The notes: a model not told the origin generated them from the letters alone. 61,908 nt of DNA from Phycisphaeraceae bacterium (GCA_028284925.1 JANQQT010000300.1:1-61908); one strand, 5' to 3'. Counted from the first letter of the stretch, positions 35,544 to 45,932 are shown. Translations and numbers: made by a program.

Positions 35544-36920
35544 ATGCTTACCGAAATTCTGAACCATATCAGGGAAGATCAACCCGCCGCGATTGATCGA
35601 CTGTGCGATTACCTTAAAATCCCCTCCGTATCTACGGATCCAGCCTTCAAGGAGCACTGTCAGACCGCCGCTCGGTGGACCGCCAATCAACTCTCCGAGA
35701 CTGGCCTGGAAACGACCATACACCAAACGACCGGTCACCCCGTCGTCGTGGGCCAATCCAAATCCGCCGGTCCGGATGTTCCCACCGTTCTATTTTATGG
35801 TCACTACGATGTACAACCCCCGGATCCCCTCGAAAAGTGGACCACACCACCCTTCGAACCCACCATCCGCGAAAACCGCGTTTATGCCCGCGGCTCCTCC
35901 GATGACAAAGGCCAGGTCATGTGCTTCATCGAAGCCCTCCGCGCTTACCAGGTCCGCAATATTCCCTTACCCGTCAACGTGACGGTTCTCATCGAAGGCG
36001 AAGAGGAATGCGGGTCCGTTGCCTTGGAATCATTCGTTCCTCAGCACGCCGACATCCTCAAAGCTGACATCGCCGTTGTCTCCGACACTTCCATGTGGGA
36101 TTACGGCCAACCCGCGATCACCTACGCCCTCCGCGGACTTCTCTACTTCGACGTTAAACTTTTCGGCCCATCCCGCGATCTCCATTCGGGCGTCTATGGC
36201 GGAACAGTTCCCAACCCTGCAACTCTTCTCACACGAGTCCTCGCCAGCCTCTTCGACGATGACAACCGCGTCACGATACCCGGGTTCTACGATGATGTGG
36301 TAGATCTTGATCCCGCCGAACGCGACGAATGGGAGACACTAGGTTTCTGCGATCAGGTCTACGGCAAGTCCATCGGCCTCGATGCCCTGTTCGGAGAAGC
36401 CGATTTCTCCACACTCGAACGTCGCTGGGCACGCCCCTCCTGTGATGTCAACGGTCTCTATGGCGGATATATGGGCGAAGGCGCCAAGACAGTCATACCC
36501 TCCTTTGCCGGCGGGAAGGTTTCATTCCGCCTCGCTGCGAATCAGGATGCCATCAAAATCAAACAGGCTTTTATCGATTGGTTTCACGCCAACACTCCCG
36601 CCGGATGCACAGCCAAAATCGAAGATCATGGTCATGCATATCCTGTCATCGTCCCACGCGATTCGGATTATCTTTCTGCCGCCAAACGCGCCGTTCAACA
36701 TGCTGCCGGCAAACCCCCCGTCCTCGTCCGTGATGGCGCCACCATCCCCGTTGTCTCTACCTTTAAGACGGAACTTGGCCTCGATACACTCCTCATCGGG
36801 TTTGGCCTCAACGATGACAACCTCCACTCGCCAAACGAGAAATTCGAGCTTGAGAATTACAAAATCGGTTGCCTTACCCACGCCGCTCTTCTTTACGAAC
36901 TTGCCAATCCTTCAGACTGA
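35544..36920 (+). CDS. M20 family metallopeptidase (dipeptidase)
   Basis: The 458-residue protein matches M20 zinc dipeptidases. GHYDVQPPDP near residue 91 holds a zinc His and Asp; GSSDDKG near residue 117 holds the bridging Asp; EGEEECGS near residue 151 holds the catalytic and ligand Glu; and HSPNEKF near the C-terminus is the last His motif. The lid domain lies between. It probably hydrolyses dipeptides in the cytoplasm; no signal peptide is visible. It ends 3 bases before the threonine aldolase gene, so the two form an operon. PepV, carnosinase and related families cannot be told apart here. Confidence 0.93.
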   Translation: MLTEILNHIREDQPAAIDRLCDYLKIPSVSTDPAFKEHCQTAARWTANQLSETGLETTIHQTTGHPVVVGQSKSAGPDVPTVLFYGHYDVQPPDPLEKWTTPPFEPTIRENRVYARGSSDDKGQVMCFIEALRAYQVRNIPLPVNVTVLIEGEEECGSVALESFVPQHADILKADIAVVSDTSMWDYGQPAITYALRGLLYFDVKLFGPSRDLHSGVYGGTVPNPATLLTRVLASLFDDDNRVTIPGFYDDVVDLDPAERDEWETLGFCDQVYGKSIGLDALFGEADFSTLERRWARPSCDVNGLYGGYMGEGAKTVIPSFAGGKVSFRLAANQDAIKIKQAFIDWFHANTPAGCTAKIEDHGHAYPVIVPRDSDYLSAAKRAVQHAAGKPPVLVRDGATIPVVSTFKTELGLDTLLIGFGLNDDNLHSPNEKFELENYKIGCLTHAALLYELANPSD

Positions 36921-36923
36921 CCC

Positions 36924-37946
36924 ATGATTGATCTTCGCTCAGATACAATCACTCAACCCACCCCCGAAATGCGACAGGTCATGGCCAACGCTCAGGTCGG
37001 CGATGATGTGCTCGGCGATGATCCCACCGTCCGTGCCCTTGAAGAACGCGTCGCAAACCTTCTCGGTAAATCCGCCGCACTATTCGTCCCCTCTGGAACT
37101 ATGGCCAATCAGATTGCCGTCCGTACCCACACGCAGCCCGGCGACGAAATCCTCCTCCATCCGGATTCTCATATCTACTACTACGAAGCTGGCGCCACTG
37201 CCGCTCTCTCGGGTGTTATCTCACGCCTCATCCCCGGACCAAACGGCATCTTCACCCCTAAATCCCTTACTCAAACGCTTCGTCCTTCTGACCCACACTT
37301 TGCGCCCGCTCGCCTCCTATGTGTCGAAAACACCCACAATCGTGGCGGAGGCTCACTTTGGATGCTCGATCAAACACGTGATATCTGCAACACGGCCAGG
37401 AAAGCGAATCTCAAGATTCACCTTGATGGCGCCCGTCTTTGGAATGCCGCCGTGGCTACAGATACGCCCGAAATCGAATTTGCCTCCCATTTCGATTCCG
37501 TCTCGGTCTGTTTCTCCAAAGGTCTCGGCGCACCGGTAGGTTCTGCTTTGGCGGGGGATGCAGACTTCATCCACACCGCACGACGCTTCCGCAAACAATT
37601 CGGCGGGGGAATGAGACAAGCCGGCATCCTCGCCGCAGCAGCCCTATATGCCATCGATCACCACCGCGACCGTCTTGCCGATGACCACCAAAACGCCAGG
37701 ACTCTTGCTAATCTCCTCACCGAGATTCCACCAATTCATATCAACCCCGCGGACACTCAAACCAATATAGTTCGTTTTGATACACCCAATCACCTGGCTC
37801 CTCCCATTGCCGATGCCGCGGAAAAACAAGGTCTTCTCCTCCTCGCGACGGGCCCAAACACACTCCGTGCGGTAACCAATCTCTCCGTCACTGCCGATGA
37901 CATCCGTTCCGCCGCCGGCACACTTAAAAAAGTCCTGGCCGATTGA
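36924..37946 (+). CDS. ltaE: Low-specificity L-threonine aldolase
   Basis: The 340-residue protein begins [17 protein letters not shown] and has the family sequence [46 protein letters not shown] (Asp binding the pyridine nitrogen) and [14 protein letters not shown], whose Lys binds pyridoxal phosphate. It splits L-threonine or L-allo-threonine into glycine and acetaldehyde. The length is normal. It starts 3 bases after the M20 peptidase stop and converges on trpS with a 16-base gap. Confidence 0.95.
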   Translation: MIDLRSDTITQPTPEMRQVMANAQVGDDVLGDDPTVRALEERVANLLGKSAALFVPSGTMANQIAVRTHTQPGDEILLHPDSHIYYYEAGATAALSGVISRLIPGPNGIFTPKSLTQTLRPSDPHFAPARLLCVENTHNRGGGSLWMLDQTRDICNTARKANLKIHLDGARLWNAAVATDTPEIEFASHFDSVSVCFSKGLGAPVGSALAGDADFIHTARRFRKQFGGGMRQAGILAAAALYAIDHHRDRLADDHQNARTLANLLTEIPPIHINPADTQTNIVRFDTPNHLAPPIADAAEKQGLLLLATGPNTLRAVTNLSVTADDIRSAAGTLKKVLAD

Positions 37947-37962
37947 TCCCCGTTGCCTCAAC

Positions 37963-39033
37963 TCACTTAAACGAGATCTCCCGCTTAAAGAACCCAAAGC
38001 TCGCCGCCTCCTTCGCGCGCGCCAGCGTCTCCTCTGCCGTCGAATTCGCCCGCCGTGTCCCATCTTTCAGAATGTCTATCACATCGTCATCGGAAATTTT
38101 CGTCCGTCTTTCCTGCAATGGCTCCAACTTCGCGTTGATCGCCTCCCCCGCCTCCTTTTTCAAATGCCCATCCCCAATCTCGCTCTTCTCATACGCCGCT
38201 CGCAACTCCGCCAGTTTCTCCCGATCTTCAACGAATGCGTCCAGATACTCTAAGACAGTATTGCCCTTCAGTACGGGCGGGTCATCCATCGAACCGCGTC
38301 CCGTAAAGATTTTGTTGCATTTCTTTTTCACCACCTTCGGTGGATCGTTCAGATAAATCGCATTATTCAGGCTCTTACTCATCTTCTGTGTACCGTCTAT
38401 TCCCGTTAGCCTGGCCACACGCCCGATTTTTGCCTCCGGTACAGGAAACACGCCGCCCGCCTCCTCGTGGTCCTTATCATCTACACTGCCTGCCACGTCG
38501 CAGTAATACTGATTAAACCGCCTCGCCACCTCTCTCGTCATTTCGATGTGGGGTACCTGATCTTCTCCCACTGGCACAAAGGATGGACGAAATGCCAGAA
38601 CATCCGCAATCTGCCCCACCGGATACATCAGGAATCCAAACGAATACTCCTCCCCTAGCCCTTTTACCCTTATCTCATCTTTAATCGTCGGGTTCTTCAT
38701 CAATCGCCCATAACCCAGCAACATGGCAAAATACCAAGTCAGCTCTGCGATCGCCGGTACCTCAGAGTGAATAAACAGCGTCGCCTTCTTCGGATCAATC
38801 CCACACGCCACCCAATCTTTTACAATATGGATCGTATCCGCTCTTATCCCCTCCTTATCCTTCGCTCGCGTGGTCAATGCATGCAGATTTGCCACGAAAA
38901 AGTAACACTCATATGCCTCCTGCATCGCCAGCCGATTCTCAATCGAGCCTACATAATGCCCCAGATGCAATGACCCCGTAGGCGTGTCCCCCGTCAATAC
39001 CCGTTCCTTTGCTGCAGTTGGTGCGTCATTCAT
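37963..39033 (-). CDS. trpS: Tryptophanyl-tRNA synthetase
   Basis: The 356-residue class I synthetase has GDTPTGSLHLGHYVGS with the HIGH-type motif HLGH at residues 23-26 and GTQKMSKSLNNAI with KMSKS at 217-221. Residues 130-165 (SFGFLMYPVGQIADVLAF and GEDQVPHIE) form the tryptophan pocket. It charges tRNA-Trp in the cytoplasm. The length is typical of bacterial TrpS. It is convergent with the threonine aldolase gene and divergent from the ParA gene. Confidence 0.96.
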   Translation of the reverse strand: MNDAPTAAKERVLTGDTPTGSLHLGHYVGSIENRLAMQEAYECYFFVANLHALTTRAKDKEGIRADTIHIVKDWVACGIDPKKATLFIHSEVPAIAELTWYFAMLLGYGRLMKNPTIKDEIRVKGLGEEYSFGFLMYPVGQIADVLAFRPSFVPVGEDQVPHIEMTREVARRFNQYYCDVAGSVDDKDHEEAGGVFPVPEAKIGRVARLTGIDGTQKMSKSLNNAIYLNDPPKVVKKKCNKIFTGRGSMDDPPVLKGNTVLEYLDAFVEDREKLAELRAAYEKSEIGDGHLKKEAGEAINAKLEPLQERRTKISDDDVIDILKDGTRRANSTAEETLARAKEAASFGFFKREISFK

Positions 39034-39365
39034 GATCGCAAGTTTTAGCTCCTACGGTCTCCAATGGCAACGTCCGGCTATCCAATAGCGCCTATACGAC
39101 ACTTCCTGATCCGTCCCAACCCAACTTCAGCCTCGTCCAAATTCAAGAATTTTTATCGGTTGTTCCGATAGTGTTGCACAGTGCTGGCGTATCTCAGCAG
39201 TTGATGGTCCCTTGGTGGTTTTTTCACATAACACACCGCCGATAATGCGACATCGACTTCTGAGTGTGCCGATCCCGGAGGGTTTGCCGGCGTTGATGGT
39301 AAACCTGCTGGGGAGAACAGATGTGTGTGAATTTGGCGACCTTTCCCGGACGAGAGGATCACCCC
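39034..39365. other. 332-bp divergent intergenic region (trpS / ParA gene)
   Basis: This stretch lies between the trpS start (minus) and the ParA-CBM48 start (plus). I see no gene; short minus-strand frames here overlap the ParA gene and lack a ribosome site. Promoters for both neighbours should be here, but I find no clear -35/-10 pair. Confidence 0.5.
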
Positions 39366-40808
39366 GTGCGAACCATTGCCGTCATCAACCAAAAAGGTGG
39401 ATGTGGGAAAACGACCACCGCCATCAACCTCGCCGCCTCCCTCGCCGAGATGGGGAAGAAAACCCTCCTTGTCGACATGGACCCACAGTCTCACTGTGCG
39501 CTTGGCTTGGCCGTCCCGGAATCACAACTCGACCAATCCATCGCCGATGCGCTCCTGGCCGACCCGCCCTCCAGCTTCGATCTCAACGAGATCCTCTGGC
39601 AGATCTCCGCCAATCTCGACCTCGCGCCGTCCACCGTCGCCCTCGCCGGCGTGGAACACCAACTCTCCGGCAGACCCGATCGCGATATCAAACTCAGAAA
39701 AACACTCCAACAGGTCCAGAACGATTACGAAATCTGCATCATCGATTGCCCACCCTCAGTCGGACTCCTCACATTCAACGCTCTTAGAGCCGCCGGCGAA
39801 GTCATCATTCCCGTCGAAACCGGCTATTTCGCCCTCACAGGCTCCATGAAACAGGCCACAACCCTCCAGGTTCTCGCCGATCGTTGCGGACATACCGTCT
39901 GTTTCCACGTCCTTCCGACCATGTATGACGTTCGCACCAAAATGGCACGCGAAATCGTCAACGAACTCAAAAAGCACTTCAGCGACCGTGTTGTGCAGGT
40001 TCCCATCCACTTCAACGCCAAACTCAAGGAAGCCGCCTCGTTCGGCCAACCCATCACCGAATACGACCCTGCTTCCAAAGGTTGCCAGGATTTCGAACGA
40101 CTCGCACGATACCTCGTGGCCTATCGAGTGGCGCCCAATCGCATCGCTACCACTGCTGAGGAAGCCAATCAGGTTCTCGTGCCTTCCGCAGCGCCCGCGT
40201 CCACCGTGGAATCTACATACAACCAGTCCTCTTCGCGCCGCCAACCCAAGCCGTCATTGCCACGTACCGATCCCGTCACTTCTCAACAGACTTCCCTAAC
40301 GCCAACAATGGACGATCAGGCCAATGCCGATCGCCCGGTCGTCAATCGGGCAGCCGAACTTGTCCAGCGCGCCAAAGCACTTGCCGAACGTACCAACGCC
40401 ATGCACGAGCGTCTCGCCGCGGATCCCGATGTCAAACGATTCGAATCCGAGACCAATACGCAGCAACAACCTCTCTCCGAACCACGTGCCAAAAGAACGC
40501 TTCAGGATAAACTCGGGGAACTTTACGGCGTACGCGTTACCAAACAGGGCGCTCTATTTGTTCAACCTGATTTGCGAGCAAGCCGTATCGCCATTGCAGG
40601 TGATTTTAATAACTGGTCTGCAGACGCCACGCCCATGGAAAGGAATCAGAGGCTCGGTGTCTGGCAAACCTGTGTACCACTCGATCCCGGAAAATACCGC
40701 TACAGGCTCATTATCGACGGAAATTGGCAGACCGACCCTCACAACAGCAAGGTCGAATCCAATCCATTCGGCGAACTCAACAGCATCGTCGAAGTCGCGA
40801 TGGATTAA
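39366..40808 (+). CDS. ParA-family ATPase fused to a CBM48/AMPK-beta-like glycogen-binding domain
   Basis: I start at the GTG at 39366 (AGAGGA seven bases upstream), giving MRTIAVINQKGGCGKTTT; an ATG at 39321 is an alternative. Residues 1-260 are a ParA/Soj ATPase: deviant Walker A KGGCGKTTT, DMDPQSH and CPPSVGLLT. A low-complexity linker (about 270-380) leads to a C-terminal domain with GDFNNW, GVWQTCVPLDPGKYRYR, IDGNWQTDP and NS, the AMPK-beta/CBM48 pattern, including both sugar-stacking Trp. ParA proteins move or position cargo on the nucleoid or membrane. The glycogen domain suggests polysaccharide granules as cargo. This is an unusual fusion; an acidic protein follows. Confidence 0.85.
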   Translation: MRTIAVINQKGGCGKTTTAINLAASLAEMGKKTLLVDMDPQSHCALGLAVPESQLDQSIADALLADPPSSFDLNEILWQISANLDLAPSTVALAGVEHQLSGRPDRDIKLRKTLQQVQNDYEICIIDCPPSVGLLTFNALRAAGEVIIPVETGYFALTGSMKQATTLQVLADRCGHTVCFHVLPTMYDVRTKMAREIVNELKKHFSDRVVQVPIHFNAKLKEAASFGQPITEYDPASKGCQDFERLARYLVAYRVAPNRIATTAEEANQVLVPSAAPASTVESTYNQSSSRRQPKPSLPRTDPVTSQQTSLTPTMDDQANADRPVVNRAAELVQRAKALAERTNAMHERLAADPDVKRFESETNTQQQPLSEPRAKRTLQDKLGELYGVRVTKQGALFVQPDLRASRIAIAGDFNNWSADATPMERNQRLGVWQTCVPLDPGKYRYRLIIDGNWQTDPHNSKVESNPFGELNSIVEVAMD

Positions 40809-40939
40809 CGTCACGAATACATGCGGATTCCGCCAGTTTTTCCCCGATTCTGATCGCTAAACCGCAAATTGACAACATCACGCGGCCTCAACGGGTATCA
40901 TTTAACATGCTTCGTCAAACATGAATCGACGATGCCACG

Positions 40940-43210
40940 ATGCAAGACACCCAATTTCGAGCGGGAAACGTGATGGACGATCCAAAAACAAAAGATCAAA
41001 TTGAGGCACTCGCGGATATGCTTCTTACCGGGCCGCAGAAAGATGTACCACACATCGATATCCACTCCGGGGCCTCCGCATCTGATGTTGCCCGCGAACT
41101 CGATGAAGAACTCGCCGATCAATCATTCGACATGGATGATGAGAACGAGTCCGAAGAGGCAACCACACCCGTAATCTCGCATCACATCAATGATATCGAC
41201 TCCGCCGATCCCGACGAAGGCGAAGAGTTTCACTCGACGCTTGACGATTCACCCATTGGCGCGGTTGTCGCCGCCGCGCTCGACGCCGCTAATGCCGATC
41301 TGGTTGAATCCGGACAGAATAACTCAGAAATATCACTTGACGTGGATCTTGGTACAAGCGAAACTGGTACTGATGATATTCCCTCGTTGAAACCGGATAT
41401 TGAACATCCACCTCAATTGAAGCTTACCTCAGATAGTGCGACATTCCAACCCACCATCGTCGAGGCCCTATTGCCCGGTCACCTTCCCGGTTACGCCTCA
41501 CCATGGATAAGTCAGTACGCATTCAGCCTTGCCCGCGAGCATGGCTCAACCCTGATGCTCCGTGTTGATCAGGATGCTATTTCACTCGATCTGTTTGAGC
41601 TGAATTCCGACAACAGCTCAACCGAGGCTTCCACCGACACCGCCGACAGACGTGATGTCGAGACATACACGGATTCAGCCAAATCTGATACCCAGCCCCT
41701 CGTCAACTTGTTTGACAAACTCACCGAATACAACGGTTCAATCAGCGCATATCTTCTCGTCGCTGCTGACGAAAAGGTTCCAATGCTCAAATCGCGTATT
41801 GGCGCGCTCAATCGATGGACACTCCTCACAGGGTCAGACGATGCCGCAATCGTCGGTGCTTACCAGATACTGAAAAATTACCTGGGTGGTCCCGATGCAC
41901 GCATGCCCCGACGGGGCGTCCGCGTCATGTTCATGGGGTGTGATGAAGAACAGGCGGATGCCGCCCTGGCTCGCATCAACGTTGCCGCCGCCACCTTCCT
42001 CGACACTGCAGTCCAACTTGCAGGTGTGCAGAAACGCATGCAACCCATCCGCCGAAAAACCATCGGCCGCTTCGAAAGACCCAGCGATCTCGATCCACTT
42101 CCTACCCTTCTCGATCATCTCGAAAACCTTGCCGCCATCGTCGAACAGCCCGCGCCCGCAGCCACCAAGTCATATGATGAAGACGAACCTCTCCTCACCG
42201 CGGAGGAAATCGAAGCACTGACCAATCCCGATTCCCCGTTCGTTGCCACGGACGCAGACCAGTCTCTCGTAACCGCGGCGACCGATATCAATGACCATCC
42301 TCATGAGGATCAATCAACCGTCTCACATGATGAAGTATTTCAAACTGATGCCGGCGATGAAGTGTCAACTCTTAAATTGACCCCCGACACCGAGTTGGAA
42401 ACAGAAACAGAAGACCAGACACAGTCGGACGAGACTGAGACCGACTCGATTGATAGCGTTAGCCGCGAGGAATCACAAAATAACCAGCCGGAGTCTACCC
42501 CATCGGAACACTCATCTCCCCAAACCATTGAATTCACGGAAGAATCTCAAATGTCACCACAAACTGATGGAATCGATACGGTAAAGCCACTCGCTCAGGA
42601 ACCTGCCAATACTCCGGATATACCCGATCTCGATGAGATAAATGATCAGATCGAGCAGTTCCAGCCCACAATCAATCCCAATCTGGCAAACGAGGGATTC
42701 CCCGCGCGTGTACGCAAACGCGACTTTTCTACTTTTACGACAGAAAAGGAATCCGCCTCTACTTCACAACGTCCGGAAAATCCCCCATCTCCGTCTACAA
42801 CCCCCGCAGCGCAGACTGCCGATCTCGATCTCTCTCCTTATGTTCCTTCCACACATCTCCTTGAGGCACGCTGCCCCAGTCACAACGATGTCCAGATCAC
42901 CCTCAACACGCGGGGCCAGTTCGAATTTCTCCTCCGCGCCCAAAACCAACCCCTTAGCTCCGCTCTACGAACACTTATCGAAACCGCTGCGTGGGCACAA
43001 AAACACAAAGACCTCATCCAATTGACCTGCCGCGATCAGACCATTGCCCCGACCACCGAGCCTATCCTTCATCTGTTTGCCGATTCAGCCAAATCCGGAA
43101 ACGAACTCCTCCTCACAGGCCTGCTCGATCAACACACCATCAAACTTCACCTCCTCAAACCCGTTACCGTCGGCTCTACCACCGTCCATGTCCATGAGCC
43201 GCTAAACTAG
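40940..43210 (+). CDS. Acidic protein with a degenerate MinD-like domain, unknown function
   Basis: The 756-residue protein is acidic and mostly disordered, with two ordered parts. Residues 173-390 resemble MinD/FlhG-type ATPases, with RWTLLTGSDDAAIVGAYQIL and VRVMFMGCDEEQADAALARI, but I see no Walker A lysine; LLPGHLPGYASPW occupies the expected place. Residues 640-756 (VPSTHLLEARCPSH to the end) are beta-rich. It lies 131 bases after the ParA-CBM48 gene, on the same strand, and ends at a terminator. A non-hydrolysing partner of the ParA protein is possible. The relation to MinD rests on pattern resemblance. Confidence 0.7.
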   Translation: MQDTQFRAGNVMDDPKTKDQIEALADMLLTGPQKDVPHIDIHSGASASDVARELDEELADQSFDMDDENESEEATTPVISHHINDIDSADPDEGEEFHSTLDDSPIGAVVAAALDAANADLVESGQNNSEISLDVDLGTSETGTDDIPSLKPDIEHPPQLKLTSDSATFQPTIVEALLPGHLPGYASPWISQYAFSLAREHGSTLMLRVDQDAISLDLFELNSDNSSTEASTDTADRRDVETYTDSAKSDTQPLVNLFDKLTEYNGSISAYLLVAADEKVPMLKSRIGALNRWTLLTGSDDAAIVGAYQILKNYLGGPDARMPRRGVRVMFMGCDEEQADAALARINVAAATFLDTAVQLAGVQKRMQPIRRKTIGRFERPSDLDPLPTLLDHLENLAAIVEQPAPAATKSYDEDEPLLTAEEIEALTNPDSPFVATDADQSLVTAATDINDHPHEDQSTVSHDEVFQTDAGDEVSTLKLTPDTELETETEDQTQSDETETDSIDSVSREESQNNQPESTPSEHSSPQTIEFTEESQMSPQTDGIDTVKPLAQEPANTPDIPDLDEINDQIEQFQPTINPNLANEGFPARVRKRDFSTFTTEKESASTSQRPENPPSPSTTPAAQTADLDLSPYVPSTHLLEARCPSHNDVQITLNTRGQFEFLLRAQNQPLSSALRTLIETAAWAQKHKDLIQLTCRDQTIAPTTEPILHLFADSAKSGNELLLTGLLDQHTIKLHLLKPVTVGSTTVHVHEPLN

Positions 43211-43232
43211 TCCATCCTTCATCTGTCCATTA

Positions 43233-43263
43233 AAAAACGGCAGGCTTAACGCCTGCCGTTTTT
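43233..43263. terminator. Bidirectional intrinsic terminator
   Basis: AAAAACGGCAGGC pairs exactly with GCCTGCCGTTTTT around TTAAC, and A/T runs lie on both sides. It ends the ParA operon and, on the other strand, the TlpA-like gene. Confidence 0.93.
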
Positions 43264-43298
43264 CATTTCAATGAGCAGTTCGCTTCAGCGATCAGTTC

Positions 43299-44294
43299 TC
43301 ATAACTTATCTGCAATCGCCTGTGCTTTCTTCGCACTGTTCGTATCCGGATAACGCTTAAGAATGTATCTCACATCACGCTTGATCGACAACGCGATCAC
43401 CTTCGAAGTTCGTGTTCCGGATGGCGTCGTCTTGTATTGACCATACTTCGATTCAATCCTCTTCAAATACTTGATCGCCTTCTTCTCGTTCTGGTAAGTC
43501 TTATCCTTCTTGAGTTTGCTCGATAGCTCAACAAATGGCTTGCTCAACTCATCCCCATAAAACAGTTTCTTCATCTGAGAAATCGTTGACTCGGTGACAA
43601 CCGGATCAGCAGAGGGGGCAGCGGAGATCAATTCGTACTGACTCTTCGTCCACGCATTGACCCGTCCCACTAGATACTTCGCCTCATTATGTCCCTTGGC
43701 ATTCGAATCCTCCGCCGCCTTACGCAGCTTTCTCATCGTCGACGAGAGCGACTTTCGCATTTCCCCCAGCTTCTTGGCTTCACGCTTGAATACCGTGTAT
43801 TCCATTCCAGCGGTCAAAAAGCCCGGAGCTTTCTTCACCGCACTCGCCACCGCGGTATCCATCTGTGCCGGGTGCCCCTTAAACACCAGCTTGCCCTGAT
43901 GATCAAACACAAACGCCGCCGGAATGCCCGACACACTCGCCCCAGGCAATGAACCGCGATTAATGACCGAAACACTGTCATTTACCGCATGCTTTTTCCA
44001 CACATTCGCCGCTTGTGCCGCCGATGCGTTCTGAGCATGATTGGCGATCACCACCAATTTGTTTCGGCCATACTTCGCCTGCAACTCTGAAATATGAGGA
44101 ATACTCGAGATGCAAGGCCCGCAATTTACGCCCCAATATTCAAACACGACAACACGTCCCGTGAAATCCTTGGGCGAAACCTTCGGGCCCGTGCAATGCT
44201 CGCCAAGACGCACACCCTTCAACGTCGGCTCACCAAATACCTGAGTACCAACAAACATTGCAACAAACGCTACGATTGGGAGGAGCTTTTTCAT
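43299..44294 (-). CDS. Exported thioredoxin-like (TlpA-type) oxidoreductase with extra helical C-terminal domain
   Basis: The 331-residue product has a Sec signal peptide (about residues 1-21) and a thioredoxin-like domain to about residue 150: VVVFEYWGVNCGPCISSIP with a C-x2-C site, SGIPAAFVFDHQG (cis-Pro) and KLVFKGH. Residues 155-331 are helical and Lys/Ala-rich, of unknown role. It probably carries out thiol exchange in the periplasm or outer compartment. The preceding GGGGATCAC supports the ATG at 44294. It shares a terminator with the opposing operon. The extension is longer than in typical TlpA. Confidence 0.85.
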   Translation of the reverse strand: MKKLLPIVAFVAMFVGTQVFGEPTLKGVRLGEHCTGPKVSPKDFTGRVVVFEYWGVNCGPCISSIPHISELQAKYGRNKLVVIANHAQNASAAQAANVWKKHAVNDSVSVINRGSLPGASVSGIPAAFVFDHQGKLVFKGHPAQMDTAVASAVKKAPGFLTAGMEYTVFKREAKKLGEMRKSLSSTMRKLRKAAEDSNAKGHNEAKYLVGRVNAWTKSQYELISAAPSADPVVTESTISQMKKLFYGDELSKPFVELSSKLKKDKTYQNEKKAIKYLKRIESKYGQYKTTPSGTRTSKVIALSIKRDVRYILKRYPDTNSAKKAQAIADKL

Positions 44295-44474
44295 GTGATC
44301 CCCATGTCTGAAAAGAGGGAGTGGATTCCGAAATAATACGTGTGCTTATGCTAACTTCACCCACTGTCCGGGTCAACCAAATTCATGAATGAATACAACT
44401 CTTTTACAATTCAATGATCGATTGAGTTGCACCTCTCCACTCATAATTCTCACCGAACTTTACGCCAAACGGAA

Positions 44475-45896
44475 TCAACGCTTTCGGGGGATAAAGTGCG
44501 CGCTATGCCCGTTATACAGCTCAGCCGCCTCCATCACCGTTTCACTCATTGTCGGATGCGGATGTATCGTCATCGCCAGATCATGCGTTGTTGACCCCAT
44601 CTCAATCGCCAGGCCTGCTTCCGCGATCAGATCTCCCGCACCTACTCCCGCAATCCCGCACCCCAGAACGCGATCCGTTGCCGGCTCGACAATCAATTTC
44701 GTCAATCCATCCTGACGCCCCAATGTTGCCGCCCGACCTGACGCCGCCCACGGGAATACCGCAACCTTGTGATGCACACCCCCATTAATTGCCTCCGTTT
44801 CCGTCATCCCCACCCATGCCACCTCCGGATCCGTAAACACCACCGCCGGGATACATGCTGGGTCAAACGCCGATGCCTCGCCCGCAATTGCCTCCACCGC
44901 CACACGACCTTCATGCGTCGCCTTATGCGCCAGCCCCGGTTCGCCCGCCACATCACCTATCGCATATATGTTGGCTTCTCCGGTCCTCCTCTGTTCATCC
45001 ACCTCTATAAACCCGCGTTCCCCTATCACCACGTTCGTATTTTCCAATCCCAATCCTTTCGAACTTGGAACACGCCCCACACTGATCAATACCTTGTCAT
45101 AGCTACGCGTCTCATTCAGATCCGTACCCAATAGCTTCACATCAATTTTGTCGCCGTTTTCTGAAATCTCAGTCACGCGCGTATCAACCATGATATCTTC
45201 GAACTTAGATTTCAGGCTCTTCGTTAGTACCTCCGCCAGATCCCGATCCGCGCCGGGTAACAATCCGCTCATCATCTCCACCACCGACACTTTCGTTCCC
45301 AACGCCGCATACACCGTCCCCATCTCTAATCCAATATACCCACCGCCCAGCACTAGCATGCTCTCCGGCACATCCGTCAATTCCAACGCACCCGTCGAAT
45401 CAATGACCCGATCACTCCCGATATCAAAAATCTTCGGCATTGCCGGCGTCGATCCCGTCGCGATCACGGCGTGATCAAAATCAATCGCTTCTTCCTTTCC
45501 CTCCGCATGGGTCACTTTCAAACTTGTATTCGATGTAAACTCCGCCCGCCCCTGTACGAAATTCACACCATTTGCCTTCGACATGGCTCCCAACCCCCCA
45601 GTCAATTTTCGCACCACCTTATCCTTAAACTCTCGTAACTTGTCCAGATCTATCTCTGGCTCGCCAAAACTCACGCCCCATTCCTTTGCCTCCTTTGCCT
45701 CATTCAACAGCTTCGCCACATGCAGCAACGCTTTTGAAGGAATACACCCTACGTACAGACAAACACCTCCCGGATTCACACGCTCATCGATCAAAGTCGT
45801 TTTGAATCCGAGGTGCGCCGCCAAAAACGCCGCAGGATAACCCCCCGGACCACCCCCAACAATCACCACATGCTTATCAGAATGACTACTGCTCAC
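44475..45896 (-). CDS. lpdA: Dihydrolipoyl dehydrogenase (E3)
   Basis: The 473-residue flavoprotein has the FAD-binding GGGPGGYPAAF, the redox-active GGVCLYVGCIPSK (C-x4-C; usually GGTCLNVGC), the NAD-binding GGGYIGLEMG, an FAD/NAD motif AIGDVAGEP and the C-terminal His/Glu region GCGIAGVGAGDLIAEA with TIHPHPTMSE. It reoxidises dihydrolipoamide of E2 and transfers electrons to NAD. It is the third gene of the aceE-aceF-lpd operon, 36 bases after aceF. The length is normal. Confidence 0.95.
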   Translation of the reverse strand: MSSSHSDKHVVIVGGGPGGYPAAFLAAHLGFKTTLIDERVNPGGVCLYVGCIPSKALLHVAKLLNEAKEAKEWGVSFGEPEIDLDKLREFKDKVVRKLTGGLGAMSKANGVNFVQGRAEFTSNTSLKVTHAEGKEEAIDFDHAVIATGSTPAMPKIFDIGSDRVIDSTGALELTDVPESMLVLGGGYIGLEMGTVYAALGTKVSVVEMMSGLLPGADRDLAEVLTKSLKSKFEDIMVDTRVTEISENGDKIDVKLLGTDLNETRSYDKVLISVGRVPSSKGLGLENTNVVIGERGFIEVDEQRRTGEANIYAIGDVAGEPGLAHKATHEGRVAVEAIAGEASAFDPACIPAVVFTDPEVAWVGMTETEAINGGVHHKVAVFPWAASGRAATLGRQDGLTKLIVEPATDRVLGCGIAGVGAGDLIAEAGLAIEMGSTTHDLAMTIHPHPTMSETVMEAAELYNGHSAHFIPRKR

Positions 45897-45932
45897 GTCT
45901 CTATATCCTTGAATTCGGCCGAAAGCTTACGC

